Below are positions 1 through 13,660 of a stretch of DNA of 48,943 nt, one piece after another. The notes beneath the pieces were generated by a model. That model had not been told where the DNA came from, did no database searches, and worked only from the letters and a program-made list of their open reading frames with translations. The position numbers and the translations under genes were made by a program. Every line of letters begins with the position of its first letter. The first letter of the stretch is position 1. The stretch is from Apostichopus californicus (lineage: Eukaryota; Echinodermata; Holothuroidea; Aspidochirotida; Stichopodidae), in NCBI GenBank assembly GCA_020650975.1, contig JAIPMN010001312.1, forward strand, positions 9,355-58,297, in the 5' to 3' direction.

Positions 1-900
1 CGAGCTGGGAGTAAAACTAACGTCTATTAAAAGACTTACCGCAATAGAGTGTGTATATGAATCAGATTGACATTGTTAACATTTCTTGGTACAATATGTA
101 AATATAATGGTATCCACAAGATATCTCTACTCTTACAGGTAAGAAGCCTGAATACGTCATGACGTTCGTACGGATTTATTGTAATTTCTCGATTAATTAC
201 GTGTTGAATAATAGTATGTGTAGCCACTGACTCATTAAAGTTAATTAAATGAATCTGGCGAGAATTGGAACGTGGTTAGAGTAAAAACACGGGGTGCTTA
301 AAAATAAGAATAATTTGAAAAGCAACAACACAACTGCAAACATGGTTCCAAAACTAGTATAAAGTATAACTCATCATGTTGCTGAATGTCAGAATTAATT
401 ATGAAGTTAAAGAAGCCTAGATTCCTTTCATACAATCTGCTGATATTCGAAAAGAAGTGAAATGACTACCTCAAGAAGCTCAGTTTTTATACAATTTATT
501 TATTGCTTTGTTCTCTGTTTTTAAATCAATTTCGCTCTAGAATGCTGGAATATCAAATCAATTTAATTAAAATTGTGTGAGTTGGGGCACATGTATTATT
601 TAAGAAATGAGGTAAATTTGTAAAATAATCAAACAAATATGGTATGATTTTTTTTAGACCCGAACGTGATATAGGCTCAATAGTCTGACGTATTCTTTTT
701 TTCTCGTCAAGAAAAGAAAAATGAAAACGAAAAGAAAAAGAAAGGTAAAATCAAACAATGAATAAGATAGAGAAGTTTTCACACATAGACCTTCATTTAT
801 TCGTAGTAAATATTTTATGAATATGTATAAATTTACATATATGTTTAGGAGTACTATTATTATAATTAGTAATATACTCACAATATTAGAGTATATACTG
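1..900. other. AT-rich, no gene seen
   Basis: AT-rich sequence with short poly-A and poly-T stretches. The short open frames lack recognisable domains and splice signals worth noting. Confidence 0.6.
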
Positions 901-916
901 AGTGATGTAGACAGTC

Positions 917-990
917 AATTTCAATGTTTTTACTATAAAATCATTTCAATGTTTTTACTATAAAATCATTTCAATGTTTTTACTATAAAA
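917..990. repeat. Three direct copies of a 25-bp unit
   Basis: TTTCAATGTTTTTACTATAA recurs three times at exactly 25-base spacing with almost no change, which points to recent duplication. Confidence 0.9.
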
Positions 991-1288
991 TTTTGTGTTA
1001 TATCAGACAGACATACACGTCGACCTAGAATCACAATTATTCGTTTTCTTTCTATATGGCTACCATGGGAGTAGTTAGACTTCTTTTGTAAGGTGGGGCA
1101 GTACTTTCGGGGGGGGGGGGGCGGGTGGGGGGGGAGGAGCAGGCAGCATATTGTTCAAAGCTATTTTCTGAAGAAAAACAAAAACCAGACTATTTTGTTG
1201 GAGGGGGTGCAGGGGCTTGTTTGTAAACGTAACTGATGACTAATCTGTATGAGTTCTTCAATTTCACTTCACCAGTTTCACTCTTAAT

Positions 1289-1515
1289 TTGAAAGAGTGA
1301 GTATTCACTCTTTCAGAACGTGTCCACAAGTATCACTCTTTGAATCTTCTCCTCACGATATGTTTTTTATTTTGGGTGGGGAGGGGAGGGGGGGGGCAGT
1401 GTTAATTGCTTTAGCTCTTCTTATATCAAGTGAAATCACTCACTACAGTTTTAGTGTGAAACTCTTTGCGATCATACTGGACAATCTCAACGAGTAAATT
1501 TTCACTCTTGCGATT
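1289..1515. mobile_element. Foldback element family 3 (AAAGAGTGA type), full copy
   Basis: The left arm, TTGAAAGAGTGAGTATTCAC then TCTTTCAG and GTCCACAAGTATCACTCTTT, is returned in diverged inverse form at the right (CTCTTTGCGATCATACTGG...TTTTCACTCTTGCG). A G-rich stretch lies in the centre. A second copy of the left arm occurs at 46637. Target duplications were not resolved. Confidence 0.5.
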
Positions 1516-1939
1516 TAAGACTGTGAGATATTTATCACCGGTTAGGTTTCTATCATTTACTGATGAAAGGGAGTCTGGAGTATATATATTCAAGGACATC
1601 ATTAAACAAATAAGATGAAATTATCTGATCTTTGACCCAGCTCCCGGTTAAAATAATAAATTGAGAAACATATATAGAACAATTATGTTCCATTCTGATC
1701 CATGCTATTTATTATTTGAAAAACAGATTTTGCAATGATAAATGGTCAGTGACGTCATTAAGGGTGTGAAAATATTGCTTTCGTATTTCTACCTTTGTAT
1801 TTATATAATGCACTTTTTCCATATGCTTTATTGTGCCTCATTTAGCAGCTACTGTGTTTTATCATCATATAATTGACCACGCATACATCAAGTATAACTA
1901 AATACGCATAACATGTTTTACTATGGTCTATATATTGGG

Positions 1940-2075
1940 AGAAGGTGGTGGCATAACAGAAGCAATAAATCTAGCATCTGGGAGGCCATGGGTGCGAGCC
2001 CTGGCCGGCTTAAGGAATATGGGTTTTCTCTCAGGAGAAATCCACATTTTTTCCATGGTCTCCAATTGTTAAAGG
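1940..2075 (+). repeat. tRNA-derived SINE-like fragment
   Basis: TGGCATAACAG (1949-1959) fits the RNA polymerase III A box exactly, and GGTGCGAGCCC (1991-2001) fits the B box with one mismatch at tRNA-like spacing. The following GGGTTTTCTCTC...TTTCCATGGTCTCC resembles the body found behind tRNA heads in many aquatic-animal SINEs. It does not fold as a complete tRNA. Confidence 0.5.
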
Positions 2076-2099
2076 TATCAAAATGTGCTAAAACCGTAA

Positions 2100-4990
2100 A
2101 TTGGATGACCACTCGACGTTAAGTGTAAATTTACAAGAAAGCATAGAGACATGTGACTTATTAGCGTCGTAAAATAACTGCCTAAATAAAGGCCGACTTA
2201 GAGTATGTATAATTGCCCATTCAAGGTTCCCTATGAAATCCGACGTTTCAATTCCAACAATTGCTGATAGTATACCGTTATTCTTATTAAAAATAACCTT
2301 AAGGGTGTGTAGGGGGATGGGTGGTGGGGGGGGGGGGAGGTGGGGGCTTTGGTCTGTAGCTTTGAAAAACTTGCACATTGTAAAATTCACGGTTCGTGCC
2401 TATATTACTATACACGCCCGTCTACACGTTGGTTTATAAAATCGTGATATGCAAAATAATTTAAAGTATAGGCCCTATATATTATTATTCAAGTGGAGGT
2501 AAAATCATGATTTATTACAATTGTAAAATGTCGCATTTCCAAGTCAATGAATTAGGTGGTTGCATCATTTTTTTTTATTATTATACAAAGCTGTTGATTA
2601 TTTTGTTTTACGATAAAACATCGTAGCCACTCAGATAAATTTTCCCATTTTAAAGCAGGTTAACCTCAATTTAGTATACATTTACAAATTTTGTGTTTTT
2701 CCAATTTTGTTGTGGTCTGTAAGTCTGTAAGAAAGGTAAACACGGTCAACGTGTGTTTATGATAAAGAATATAATATAAAAGTACATGGTATATATAACG
2801 TACAATATTTGTTTTTACATTTCAAGAATAAAACGTTTGGTCGGGCTGAAATGCGTCGGGAATAACGGAGGGTATATGAGGAGGAGGAGGAGGAGAAAGA
2901 GGAGGAGAGGGAGAGTATATAAGTTAAAAACATTGGATGACGCTACTCAAATAATGAACTTTGAACTATTAACATTACCAAAAAAACAATGAGTACACTT
3001 TGCGATATTTCTAGAATTATAGAATCTAAAACACGAATGTCATACTCGAAGGAATACCCGTCACGTTTTCGAAAGAGAGTATACCTACAGTATATGAAAA
3101 GAGATTATTTGGCGCGATACAAACATATCAGTCTGTTGCTTTGACAATGGTACGGGTTTTCCTTCTGTGTAAACAGTGTCATCAGAATCATTTCGTTTTC
3201 TATTTACTGATTAAAACTGAACGTATCAATTTGTTTACTATAGATTTGGGTTTAATTTCTAGTTGTGCTCAATATAGGCCTACTATTCGACAATCGTTCA
3301 CAGCCATTATTATAACTTACAACAGTTGAAAGATGGCGTTTACAAATGAACGCCACCCTCGGCATCAAATACACTTTTAAAAATTTAATCTATATTTGTA
3401 AGAAAACAATCATATTATTTGATTTTTTTAAGGCTTAAGAGGTTTGATTATTATTGAAATTAAGCATTAGCACTTAATCGACATTTCATGCCTCCCCTGT
3501 AGTCACCAGGGGTTGGGGTGGGGCAGGGGCAATTCCCGATATCCCTCGCTCATTTTTCTTTTTCACGTCATTAGTTTTCAAGTATGCCCCCAACAAATAA
3601 ATATTATCAATTCACCTACATCTTAGGCCTCCGTTATAGTCACCAGTAGTGGAAGGCGACGCTGCTCATTGCCCATTTCACGCTCCTAACCACTAATTTT
3701 CACATCAGTTGCATTTACGCGTATATGCCGCCAGCATCCGCACCAGTGAATACTGCCCTGACTCCTCCCCCCCCCCTCCCTCCCCATATTCTCCAACCTG
3801 TGTGGAGTTCCTGCAACCACAAAACGTACGTATAACCCATGCACGCAAAACAGTTCTGCTGTATTTCGATATAGAAAACCCGGGAATTAATTGCTATGTG
3901 TCATTAGCTACTTAAACTATAATTACATGTGGGTTGTTTCTTTCATAAGAAGGAAATATTTAAGTACAACCATTCTAAACAACTGATTGGTATTTGCCGA
4001 GGTTCTTGTATGAGCCCACCGGTAGCAAGTTTATTCAACTGCAGTCGCATTTGCTTCTCACATCTATTCCTCGGTCATGTGACAATATTATAATAATTCC
4101 TCCATGTTAATTTCCATCTCATTAACCGCCTACTTTGCGATACAATCATATCATGTGACTTGTTTTGCTTGCGACGTCATATATACTTAAAAGGTCTAAA
4201 TATTTCTTTTGACAATATACATTAAATATACTTTAGCACTAAGCTGATTATCTGATGATTTCAGTTCATGAAGAAATGTGTGCATACTATAATAATTACG
4301 ATATGTTAGCCTGCAAGTATTTTCTTTTATTGAATGGTATATAATATCATGGTATTTCGTAGTGTACAAAAAAAAATAAAAAAATAAATACCCTATATTG
4401 ATGTTCACAAACCGCAGCTGCCAAAATCTAAAGCAAGCTGATGTGCGCCCGTGCACGCAAGAAGAAGGACAATAACGTTAAGAATATATACCAATATTGG
4501 TCAATTTTACTCAATTCTTGTACCACTTTTTAAGGGAGGGGAAAACCTTATTCAATTCTCCTTTATTTCTTTCTTACTTACGGAGTGTGGAATTATTAGA
4601 AACTCTTATGAATTATTTACATTAATAAAGTTTATTTTCATTTCAATCAAAGATCTTGCGTCAAAGAACTTCGTTGCATCACTAATTTTAGACTAAGTTC
4701 AACTTGACAATATTTTCGGACAAAGAGGACTCTTGGCAGCTTGTGCCTGTTACGATATTTTTAATTATTTCATTAGAACAATATGACACAATTGTAGGTC
4801 GCGACCAAACTGTGGGTCGACGAAGAAGAATTACCGATATATTTGGCGGAGTTTATTTCATCAAAGGAAATCTTCAAGTTTATTACATACTCATTGTAGT
4901 AAATAAAAAAACATGTTTATAAAAACCATAGCAATAACTTTTTTTCTTTTGATTGCGTTTTGTCCGTCATGGTGGGTCGAGCTTCACATG
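2100..4990. other. Non-coding with low-complexity patches
   Basis: It holds a run of 12 G (2326-2337), a GAGGAG purine tract (2878-2915), a run of 10 C (3767-3776) and the diverged pair at 3481. No coding sequence was recognised. Confidence 0.55.
3481..3695. repeat. Two diverged copies of a roughly 130-bp unit
   Basis: GCCTCCCCTGTAGTCACCAG near 3491 and GCCTCCGTTATAGTCACCAG near 3628 begin similar stretches, each followed by a variant of CGCTCATTTTTC or TTTCACGCTCC. Divergence is high. Confidence 0.35.
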
Positions 4991-5157
4991 CAAAGTTTAC
5001 TTTCTATACCGTCGGGGGAGGGGGGGGGGGCGCTGATTGTGGACCACCGCGGTCATATTAATCGCTATACTTTTATCGTCACTGTATAACGTTAAAGCAT
5101 AATTTTTCTTATCCTGTATAACCAGAATAATATAAACATCAAAGTATTTACACTTAC

Positions 5158-5566
5158 CCGTTGAGGAGACTGTCGGTGATACTGTGCTTTTATCTCTGTG
5201 GTAAAACGTGGGGCGTCCTGCACTCATATGTGGTTCTTCAAACTGACACGCCTTTTGGTTATAATGCATGGAACACTCTGTAGCCCGTAATGAGTTAGTA
5301 CTGTTGGTTATATATGCAGCCGGTGGTGGATCCATGTAATAATTATTTTCATAGACGCAGTCAGTAAGAATATTCGAGGTAAATATACCGGTGTATTCCA
5401 TAGTGTAGGTTTCAATGGACAAAATTGTTGAACGAAACAAAAAAATGGAAAATATTCCAAAAAGAGCTGACATAAATTCAAAAGATGCGAAGACGGCAGT
5501 TTGTGTCCGCGATAGCAAATATGAGGCAAAATAACAACAATAAGCAGTTATCCATATTAGAAACAA
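5158..5566 (-). CDS. Candidate exon with two membrane segments, weakly class C GPCR-like
   Basis: This is the longest non-repetitive open frame apart from the GT31 gene. The minus frame runs open from 5566 to 4997 (189 codons, no ATG at its start, so it would be an internal exon), and a consensus donor CGG|GTAAGTG at 5158/5157 would end the exon after about 136 residues. Residues 2-19 and 23-45 are hydrophobic. The pattern IWITAYCCYFAS, then TAV, then LFGIFSIFLF, resembles the TM6-TM7 end of class C GPCRs, but the usual Pro-Lys after TM7 is Phe-Arg here. A polar tail rich in Ser, Thr and Tyr follows, with N-S-T and a Pro triplet. The upstream acceptor is poor (TTAAAG without a pyrimidine tract) and no partner exon was found. 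Chance or a pseudogene remain possible. Confidence 0.28.
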
Positions 5567-5569
5567 TCT

Positions 5570-8285
5570 TTAACATCAATTCGTAAGCGAAATTTGTCGG
5601 TATAATGGTGTATTCCTATAACGACCGCGTTTTAACCTAACATCGGAAGCATGAATAACTTCAATGTAACAACTTGTCTCTCATACTGACAACTCTGTTT
5701 TAATACAGATAAGAATTCTTTTCCCCTGTCCACTAAATCGACCCTTTTTAAAAGCCGGTTGCTGCCGTGATGTTTTTTCCCCTTTTTCCAAATTTTGTTT
5801 TTATTGCGTTTGCTGAACAACAGAAAGTAAACGCGATACGAATAGAGAATATTCCTAAATAAAATTACGTATCATTTTCCTTGACTTTTATTTCTACGAC
5901 AATGAAGTAATTCAAAGAAATGACTCTGGTTGACTCCTCCAATTAGGTTTGTTTGTATAGTTATAGTTAACCAGAAAAACAAATCTGTTTTTCGGTAAAA
6001 TACGTTTCAATCACGATGTGCCTGGAATTACTCAAACTTTCAACATCCTATTCGTTCACTGACCTCCTAGCATCAAGTTATTTCGAAATGTTTACAAAAG
6101 GGAAATCGTTCAAATATTAATATGACACATTCCTTTTCAGGAAATATTACGATATTTTCTTTCTTTCTTTTATTTTCTACGGCGTAATGACTCTATTTCG
6201 AATTGTATATAAAGAGAAAGATATTTGAAAACGTTTTCAAATAGAATATAACTTCTTTTTTATTTAATAAAGTTTATTTCGGTGTAAATTTAATGATCAA
6301 TGAGACACCAGTTTTGTATCAAACTCGACCTTGATTTCCCTCAGACAAGATTTTTAAATCGCTCTGCTTTTTAAACGTTCCTTGATAATTCAGCTATGGT
6401 TTTGAATTCATAAAGAATATATTCACAGATCTCCAAAAATATGTTTTATCGAAGCGTAGAAAACTGTCGGATCCGTGTATGTGTTGGTGTCCAATAGTTC
6501 AAGAAAGGTAACAAATATTGATACAAATTTTGAGTAAATTCGTAAAACTTATTATTATAATTTCTTGTGGTTCGCGTTAATCATAATTCAACAGCCAAGA
6601 CAACCAGTTACACAATATTTGTCTTTTCTACCGACGGCTTGTATTCCAAAATGTGTTTTCGGTGAGGAATGATGTTGAACATTTCCGGAGAAAAAAAAGC
6701 GACTTCGAATTATTAAAGGTAACACGCTATAGAAGTTTCCATTCAATATGAAAAGTCATCACAAATTCACTACATGCTTAAAGAATGTTTCTTTTTTATT
6801 CTTCTTCTCAGAACTCTTCTAATTCTTTTAAAATTATAATATAGACACCTTGAAACTGTAGTAATATCTGCGGACACGGAAGACTACACACTACGATTCG
6901 AAGATCAAGGGTTAGAATGCCTCGTCGTATGACCGATTAAAGTTGATTGAACCAAATCATATCTCGATTAATATCAATCAAGCTACGTCCTGTCAAAACG
7001 CGTCTTTCCTGGTGGTAAACTTGATGGCGTCCTTCTTCTCAGAGACCATTAACACGGGTGACATGTCAAATGTACGACCCTCTTTTCAGAGTTCATAAGT
7101 TTTAATGGACATTTTTCGTCTGGTCTATCAGAGACTTCGTTATCATATCTTGTTAGGATACGGCTTAGTAAATGTCGGTCAAGATGTGATCTTTGAAAAA
7201 TTGCAATAAATTTACTGTCGTGGTGTTCCTGGATGTCGTAAACTACGGTATCCTTGAAGGGTATATTAAGGACAAATTATTTCTTATCCAAAAGTAGACT
7301 AATAAATGCTGGTAATTATATACCATTAAAAATATTAGATAAATTAGTGTGATGGGAAAATTGGAGAATTATTAATCTGAATGGGTGTGGTCAATATGAT
7401 AGTATCATTGTCGAAGACCGTAGGAAAGATTTAATCAGATACCGTTGTCTAACGGAAAGATACTTTAATGACTTCCTTATATTTTTAATATAATGGCCTT
7501 TAAAGAAACGGAAACAATTCTGAAAATCGTTGAAGGGGAAGTAACTGCAACGGTGTGATGTGTTGTGGTGTTCTGAGAAATAGAAAATGACGCCAGCAAT
7601 CCAAATATGACTGAGGGAAAATTTGTAATAGCTCGTCCTCTTTTGGTGATAACCAAAGACGTTAATGCTTACAGACATGTATCTCTCTTGTTGGAGCGAA
7701 AATCAGAAGAATTTCTGAATATTTTCAGGAGCAAGAACAGATAAACTTCGAGTGAAGCAGCAATAGAGTTCAAGCTTGTTACTGCGAAAACAATCCCTAT
7801 TCACTGTTTCTTCTAACATCATGGGGAACATGTACAGTGGAAAAACCGAAACGGGAGAGGGACTTGGAATGCCTCTTCCCCTGATCCCAATTAACAATTT
7901 AATTTTAAAAAAATCATTGGAATATTACAGTCAATGGCGTAGGCAAAGACGTAGTAGGCCCACTCAATCCTGGAAACGAAAAGATATGTAATTGTAGTGA
8001 AACACTTTGTTTTCCAAACTGTACCTTTTCACTTATAACCTTCAAACACCCCTCCCCTCCCTCACCCCTCCCTCTCTCCCTCCCCCTCCCAAAAACCACC
8101 CCCAGAATGTATGATTTTCCTTCCGCCCTGCGATTTACTTGTTAGAATGTTGTGGCCTCTGCTTTGTTACTAGACCCTATTGTGTAAATCATTATAACAA
8201 TAGTTTAGAACACCGCTTGTGTGGTTTGCGATGTGATGGATGACCATGTACCCATGCAGGTAGAATGCTATTCAAGCAGCTAAGT
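5570..8285. other. No gene recognised
   Basis: AT-rich DNA with scattered short frames of up to 95 codons that match nothing I know. It was searched for further exons of the candidate GPCR-like gene on the minus strand and none was found. Confidence 0.5.
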
Positions 8286-8352
8286 TCAATAGCAACGATT
8301 AGTGATTGGAACATACTTGCTACACACTGTAATTAAGATATAGTTTAGGTGA
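8286..8352 (+). repeat. Dispersed repeat, copy 1
   Basis: AACGATTAGTGATTG and TTGCTACACACTGTAATTAA, followed by GATATAGTTTA, also occur in order at 30168-30250, where about 28 extra bases separate the two blocks. The family is not recognised. Confidence 0.5.
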
Positions 8353-11300
8353 GAATTCGTTGAGACTAGTGGAACACTAATATAGTTTTTTTTTAACTTT
8401 GACGACAATTTATAAATACATCTGGCAACAGTGTGTCATAGTGTGTCATACTGTCAATTGAGATACAGAAGTCTTAGGTCTTATAATACACAAATGATTT
8501 ATCAGCAATATGGTAACTGACCTTCCTACAAACCATTTACATATTAATAAAGGTCTGAAACGAAGAGAATATTGATAACTAAACATTCCAAAGGTATCAC
8601 ATTTCAAAGATAAATCAAGAAAAACGTTACAATGAAAAAGTAAACCTTTAAAAGAACAGATTAACCTGGAGCACAAGGAACGGTTGTTACCGTACAAATA
8701 GATTACTTGAAACAACCCGCGTATATCTAGAGTTTTTCAATTAGCAGTATTGGATAATTTCTCTCACAGTGCCTGCCAGTCTGCAGGATATCTCTTTAAT
8801 ATAAACAATTCCTTAATACCGTTTTCCAGAATGATATTGCTGCATGGTTGAAGTTGTCTATTGTGTATCAAAACGATACAAGGAAGCGGTTTTCATGCCA
8901 TAGGTACATGTTCACAAAGAATGTTTCCTTTTTCTGTACTTCGGACGGTGTGTTTTCTTAGGGTTGGGCAGGATTCCAACTTTCACTACAGGAGATTGGA
9001 AGCTATTCTTCATTCCTCACGAAATAATTTCCCATCTGAACGATCCTTTTCAGGAATCGCTTTTCATCACAGACCTGTGCTAATTTTGAAGCCTATTCTA
9101 ATGGCAAGTGAGATTTTGAAATCAAGTTTGATTCGTTACAGAACATTAAACAATAGCTTCCATCCCTGACACCGAATGTACCCCTCCCAGACCCACGCAA
9201 CCCCCCCCCCCATCAATCGTGCTCTCTGTAAAAGATCTGCCTGTTGCCCATTCATTTTCTCTGCTCCGAATGAAATACTATAGTTACTGACTTTGAAAGC
9301 AGCTGTTTTTTTATAATTTGACCAAAGACTGATTATTACTCTGAAAAAGTTGATACAAATTAAATAGGCGGTACTAATTGTCTTCGGTAGTTTATTACTC
9401 GTCGGTTTGGGGGGAAGGGCTGTACTATTTAACGTCGTATGGCAGGAGATACGGTGACAAGCCAGACTATTCAATCATTCTATCCAAAAGCGCGGCGTTC
9501 TTAGGATGGTGCCACTTGCTGTCAGGTTTGTTTGAAACCAAGTCAACCGCAAATTTACGTGTTGATCCCGCGTCCTTCCCGTTCTACGGTTACCTCCAAA
9601 CGCCATAAGGGTCGTGACCAACTTTGCCCGATATGATTGTGTGCATGTATGTATGTCCTTTGTATGTAAATACGGAGATGGCTTCGAACATTGTATCATG
9701 CATGGTTATTCGTAGATGGTCGTGTTTATTTAACTAAGGATGTAATCCTGTAATTTGGTATTGAGTGTTTCTATATATGAGATGTTATTATTTTCATATT
9801 GTTATTCCTTGTTTATAAGATTGTTGTATCCACAAGCAGATATATTCCTTTATATATCAATAATTGATTCATTTCAGCTTAGCCCTATCGATGATTGAAA
9901 CTAAACAATGCCATATTTCATGTCAGCCTTGGTGATGTTGATACACAAGGATGAATTAGATGTGTGTGTGGAGGGTGGATGAGGGGAGGACGGGTGGGGG
10001 GGGGGGGTAGGGAAAGGGTTACGTCATCGGATGGGACGGAGACCTAAGCAGGGGCCATGGCTTTCTTATGGAATTAGATAGACGTCTTATCAAATAATAT
10101 AATTAAATATGAATTTTCAATTGGATTATTGAGTTTGTCATGTGACCATTCAAATAATATCAAGCCTAGATTTTACCCTGAAAGAGAATTTTTTTACTAA
10201 TTTTTGGCTGCAATATATTTAACATATTATGTAAGTGGGAAACCATTTTGAGGCACGGGGAAAATTAATCAACCTGTTAAGTACAATTCCATGTTGCCTT
10301 AACTACATTATGTATCCATGACCCCTCCCCCCCCCATTCCCCGCTAGTCAAGGGTAGTGCCACTTGCAAATTCTTTGAAAATATCGTGTGTGAAAATACA
10401 GAAACTTTTGGTTTAGAATTTCATAGCTGCAAATTTACCCAAAGTATTTGAAATTATAATCAACTAACTGACCAAAAAAGAAAGTTTAGAAATTTGAATT
10501 ATTTGTTTTGTCACTAATCCACCATGAAAGTATCACTCAAATTGAACATTTCAAGTAACATATACATCCTATATGTTATATTCTAATTAAGGAAATGAAA
10601 CATAATTCTTGTTTCTCATTCACAGGCTGCCTATATTTTCTACATACCTCTTTTTATTACTAAAAAAAAAAAAAAAATCTTGTTTCAGAAAATATTAGTG
10701 TGAAAGTTTTCCACCCCGTAATACTTTCGAGAGCGCCCCTTAAATAAATATTTGTCTTCTTTTTGTAAAGATATTATCCTCCTAAAGACAAAAAAAAAAA
10801 GCAACTCCAAGAAAAGAAATACTTTGTACCAGACAACAGAGTGCTATTAGGTAAGTAATATGGCGACAAACTTCTGAGGTTGCCCATGGTTACACAAAAC
10901 ACACAGGATGTCTAAATTAGTGATCGCGCAGTCAGTTATACTCGTTAATATGTACTAATATATCCTATTATGGAACTTATACTTCTCCGTAGTTGATTTT
11001 TTTCCCCGTCTTTTTTTTTCTTTACCACGGGGGAATTATTACAATAAATTTTAAACGGTATTGTATAATTATTACCGCCTATTCTGTCTTCGTCATGGAG
11101 ACAGCTATCTGATTATTGCATAGATGTAAAGCAGGCGCGCGAGTAGGGCCTTTGTGACACTTTACTCCTGTTGTATTTGTACTTAAACTAACAAAATCAA
11201 GAGTGCTTAGATTAAAATCGGGGTTGATAAAAACAGACACATGGGCTGCTGCCAATCATGGTCCTACAGTAGTGGTATTGGTAGTTGAAGAGGTAATCTA

Positions 11301-12002
11301 GGTTACTCTTTGCATGGTGAACTTGGCACTTAGTCATTATCCGTCGTGTGTTTGTTGTTTTTAATTATTATTATTATTATTTGTTCATTTATTATCTATT
11401 TATTTGTACTTTTACTCCTTGACATGAGCTCATTAACACCATGGAGCCGGTGTTAAATTATACATTTCAAGTACGCTTGTCTGTAAACGTCATTTGAGAA
11501 GATATATATTGTTTCATTATGTAAACAATATATACCAGAGATCATATGTACATTCTTTGTTTGGTATACAGCGAAGGGAAGATTTACACATGTTCTTATT
11601 TTGAGGGGTGAGTACCGTCCTAGAAACAGCCTGTTTGTAAATAATATGCTAAAAAACCAGCGATATTATATGACGGGCATTGATATATACCTTAAAATGT
11701 CAATATTTGGAAAAAGTGGGGCATGAGAATATTTAGTAGTTCTATGTTTTTATGCGTAAAAGTGTCTCGTATCATGACGACAACTCAGTGAAATCCTATA
11801 TTGGTAACGGCATAACTGATAGAAGTTTTAGAACATCTTTTAAGGGTCAGGGTGGGAGCATAAATTATTATGATGTATCACGTGACCACTACATTATTGT
11901 TTGTTTAGTTTACATGAGAAAGGAATTAAGGTACACGAGTAATGCCTAATTCAGGCTGATTAAAAAGTCATAGGGTTTAAAGGTATTGCTTTAAAGATAC
12001 GG
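8353..12002. other. No gene recognised; homopolymer-rich
   Basis: It contains runs of C (9201-9211, 10327-10335), G (9996-10007) and A (about 10661-10677), plus a short ATT microsatellite near 11366. Otherwise unremarkable. Confidence 0.5.
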
Positions 12003-12010
12003 GGTGGGGG

Positions 12011-12402
12011 CAGTGGCGGAGCGTCCATACAGTCAGGGGGGGGGGCGGATGCCCCCCTGACGGGCTCAAATGGACGCTGGCGCCCTTTTTAGCTTTTTAC
12101 CACTTTTTACTTATTCGCGGTTAATGACTTTTCTATTGCGCTCTCATTTACCTATTGACATTTGTCACATTTTGTTGGTGTAATTTTCTGACAAAATGCT
12201 CTAACAGCTATTTATTCTTCGTTTATCTGCAAATTAGCAAGGCCCGGAAAGGGTCGTTTCCGGCGATCTAGGGAGTATCCTTACTCAAAAAATTTCTGTA
12301 CGTTCCGCGCCAACTTGAGGTGGCGCTCCGCTTAAATAGTGTCGAAAGCGCCCCTACAGACCATTCTCGCCCCCCTGACCAATACCCCTAGCTCCGCCAC
12401 TG
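12011..12402. mobile_element. Non-autonomous hAT-type element, 392 bp
   Basis: The ends are CAGTGGCGGAGC and its exact reverse complement GCTCCGCCACTG. Both sides carry the identical 8-bp target duplication GGTGGGGG (12003-12010 and 12403-12410). CAGTG-type termini with 8-bp duplications are typical of the hAT superfamily. No transposase frame is present. A short internal hairpin lies near the left end, around a run of ten G. Confidence 0.85.
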
Positions 12403-13069
12403 GGTGGGGGGGGGGAGAGGGGTAGAACAATGGCAATTCATACGATCTAGTATTCAAGGACAAGCAAACCGAACCATTATCATTAGCTAATATGGTAGAG
12501 ATCTTTCGTCACTAATTCCTAAAATAGTTAATGAAAATCTTGCTCGATGTGGTTTGATGTCGGGGATAACAAGGCGTTCATGCGGGCTTATTTTTTTTCA
12601 ATGCGCGATGTCAAAAGCGTCGCTCGGAACAAGAAAGCCTTATTATTCTCCTTGTTTTTCCTTTTAAACTATGTTTTTGAACGGCATTGGCACAGGACTT
12701 TTGCAAAATGTTAGGTCATGTTAAGAACTTCAATATTTTAGATTCAGCATTTTGCAAGATCCATCTATCATTCCAGAATGTAAACATTGCTATAAATAAC
12801 TAACACCATTTAATAAATCAAGTAATCGTGGTTTCTTTGATATCGCATTAGATTTATCAAATATACTGTCTCTTGTGTGATGGAACATTCAACCTGCTTT
12901 TTGTTTTCTATCCACATGAAAAAAGTTTCTTTCTTGCTGTATCGGAAAACGTTGTTAATCAAACGTATCTGTATATCTTAGAGCAATTAAGGAGTAACAA
13001 GTTTAGTATGATGACTTTCATCGAATGCCACATATATAGGAAACATCCGTACTCAGCATTGTGACCAAT

Positions 13070-13660
13070 GTACCACACACACCCCACCTGACTTTAATTA
13101 CGCCCACTATACAGCTGACCATACCGCACCCACTGGTGCTGACTACGCCATAACCACCCACCATTCTACATTGACTATACTCCACAACTACAGCTGACGC
13201 TGATTATACCGCACCCACTAATATTGGCTAACCACACCTACTAGTCAATGCTGACTATTTCACGCAATAAATCTGACTATACCGTACCCACTGGTGGTGA
13301 CTACACCATACCCACCATGCTGTATTGACCATACTCCACCAACTACAGCATGACGCTGATTAAACCGCACCACCAATGTTGGCTAATCACACCTACTACT
13401 TAATGCTGACTATTCACGCAATAAATCTGACTATACCATACCCACTAGTGCTGGCTACGCCATACCCACCATATGTTACATTGACTATACTCCACCAACT
13501 ACAGCTTACGCTGATGATACCGCACCCACTAATGTTGGCTAACCACACCTACTACTCAATGCTGACTATTTCACGCAATAAATCTCACCAAACAGTACCC
13601 ATTAACGTGGACTGCACCACACCCATCATTTACCATAGTGACTGTAATTCACCTAACACT
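13070..13660. repeat. Minisatellite, period about 155 bp
   Basis: The marker TACTCCAC recurs at 13178, 13332 and 13488 (spacings 154 and 156). Each unit contains diverged sub-blocks of the form CTGACTATACCGCACCCACT and CACGCAATAAATC. The 153-codon frame across part of it is a by-product of the repeat. Confidence 0.85.

Noticed and set aside
7391..7678. 95-codon minus-strand frame as a further GPCR exon
   Set aside because: It has no clear membrane segment and no class C motif.
13376..13660. First part of a 153-codon frame
   Set aside because: It is the minisatellite read through; only the non-repeat end was noted as a weak candidate.
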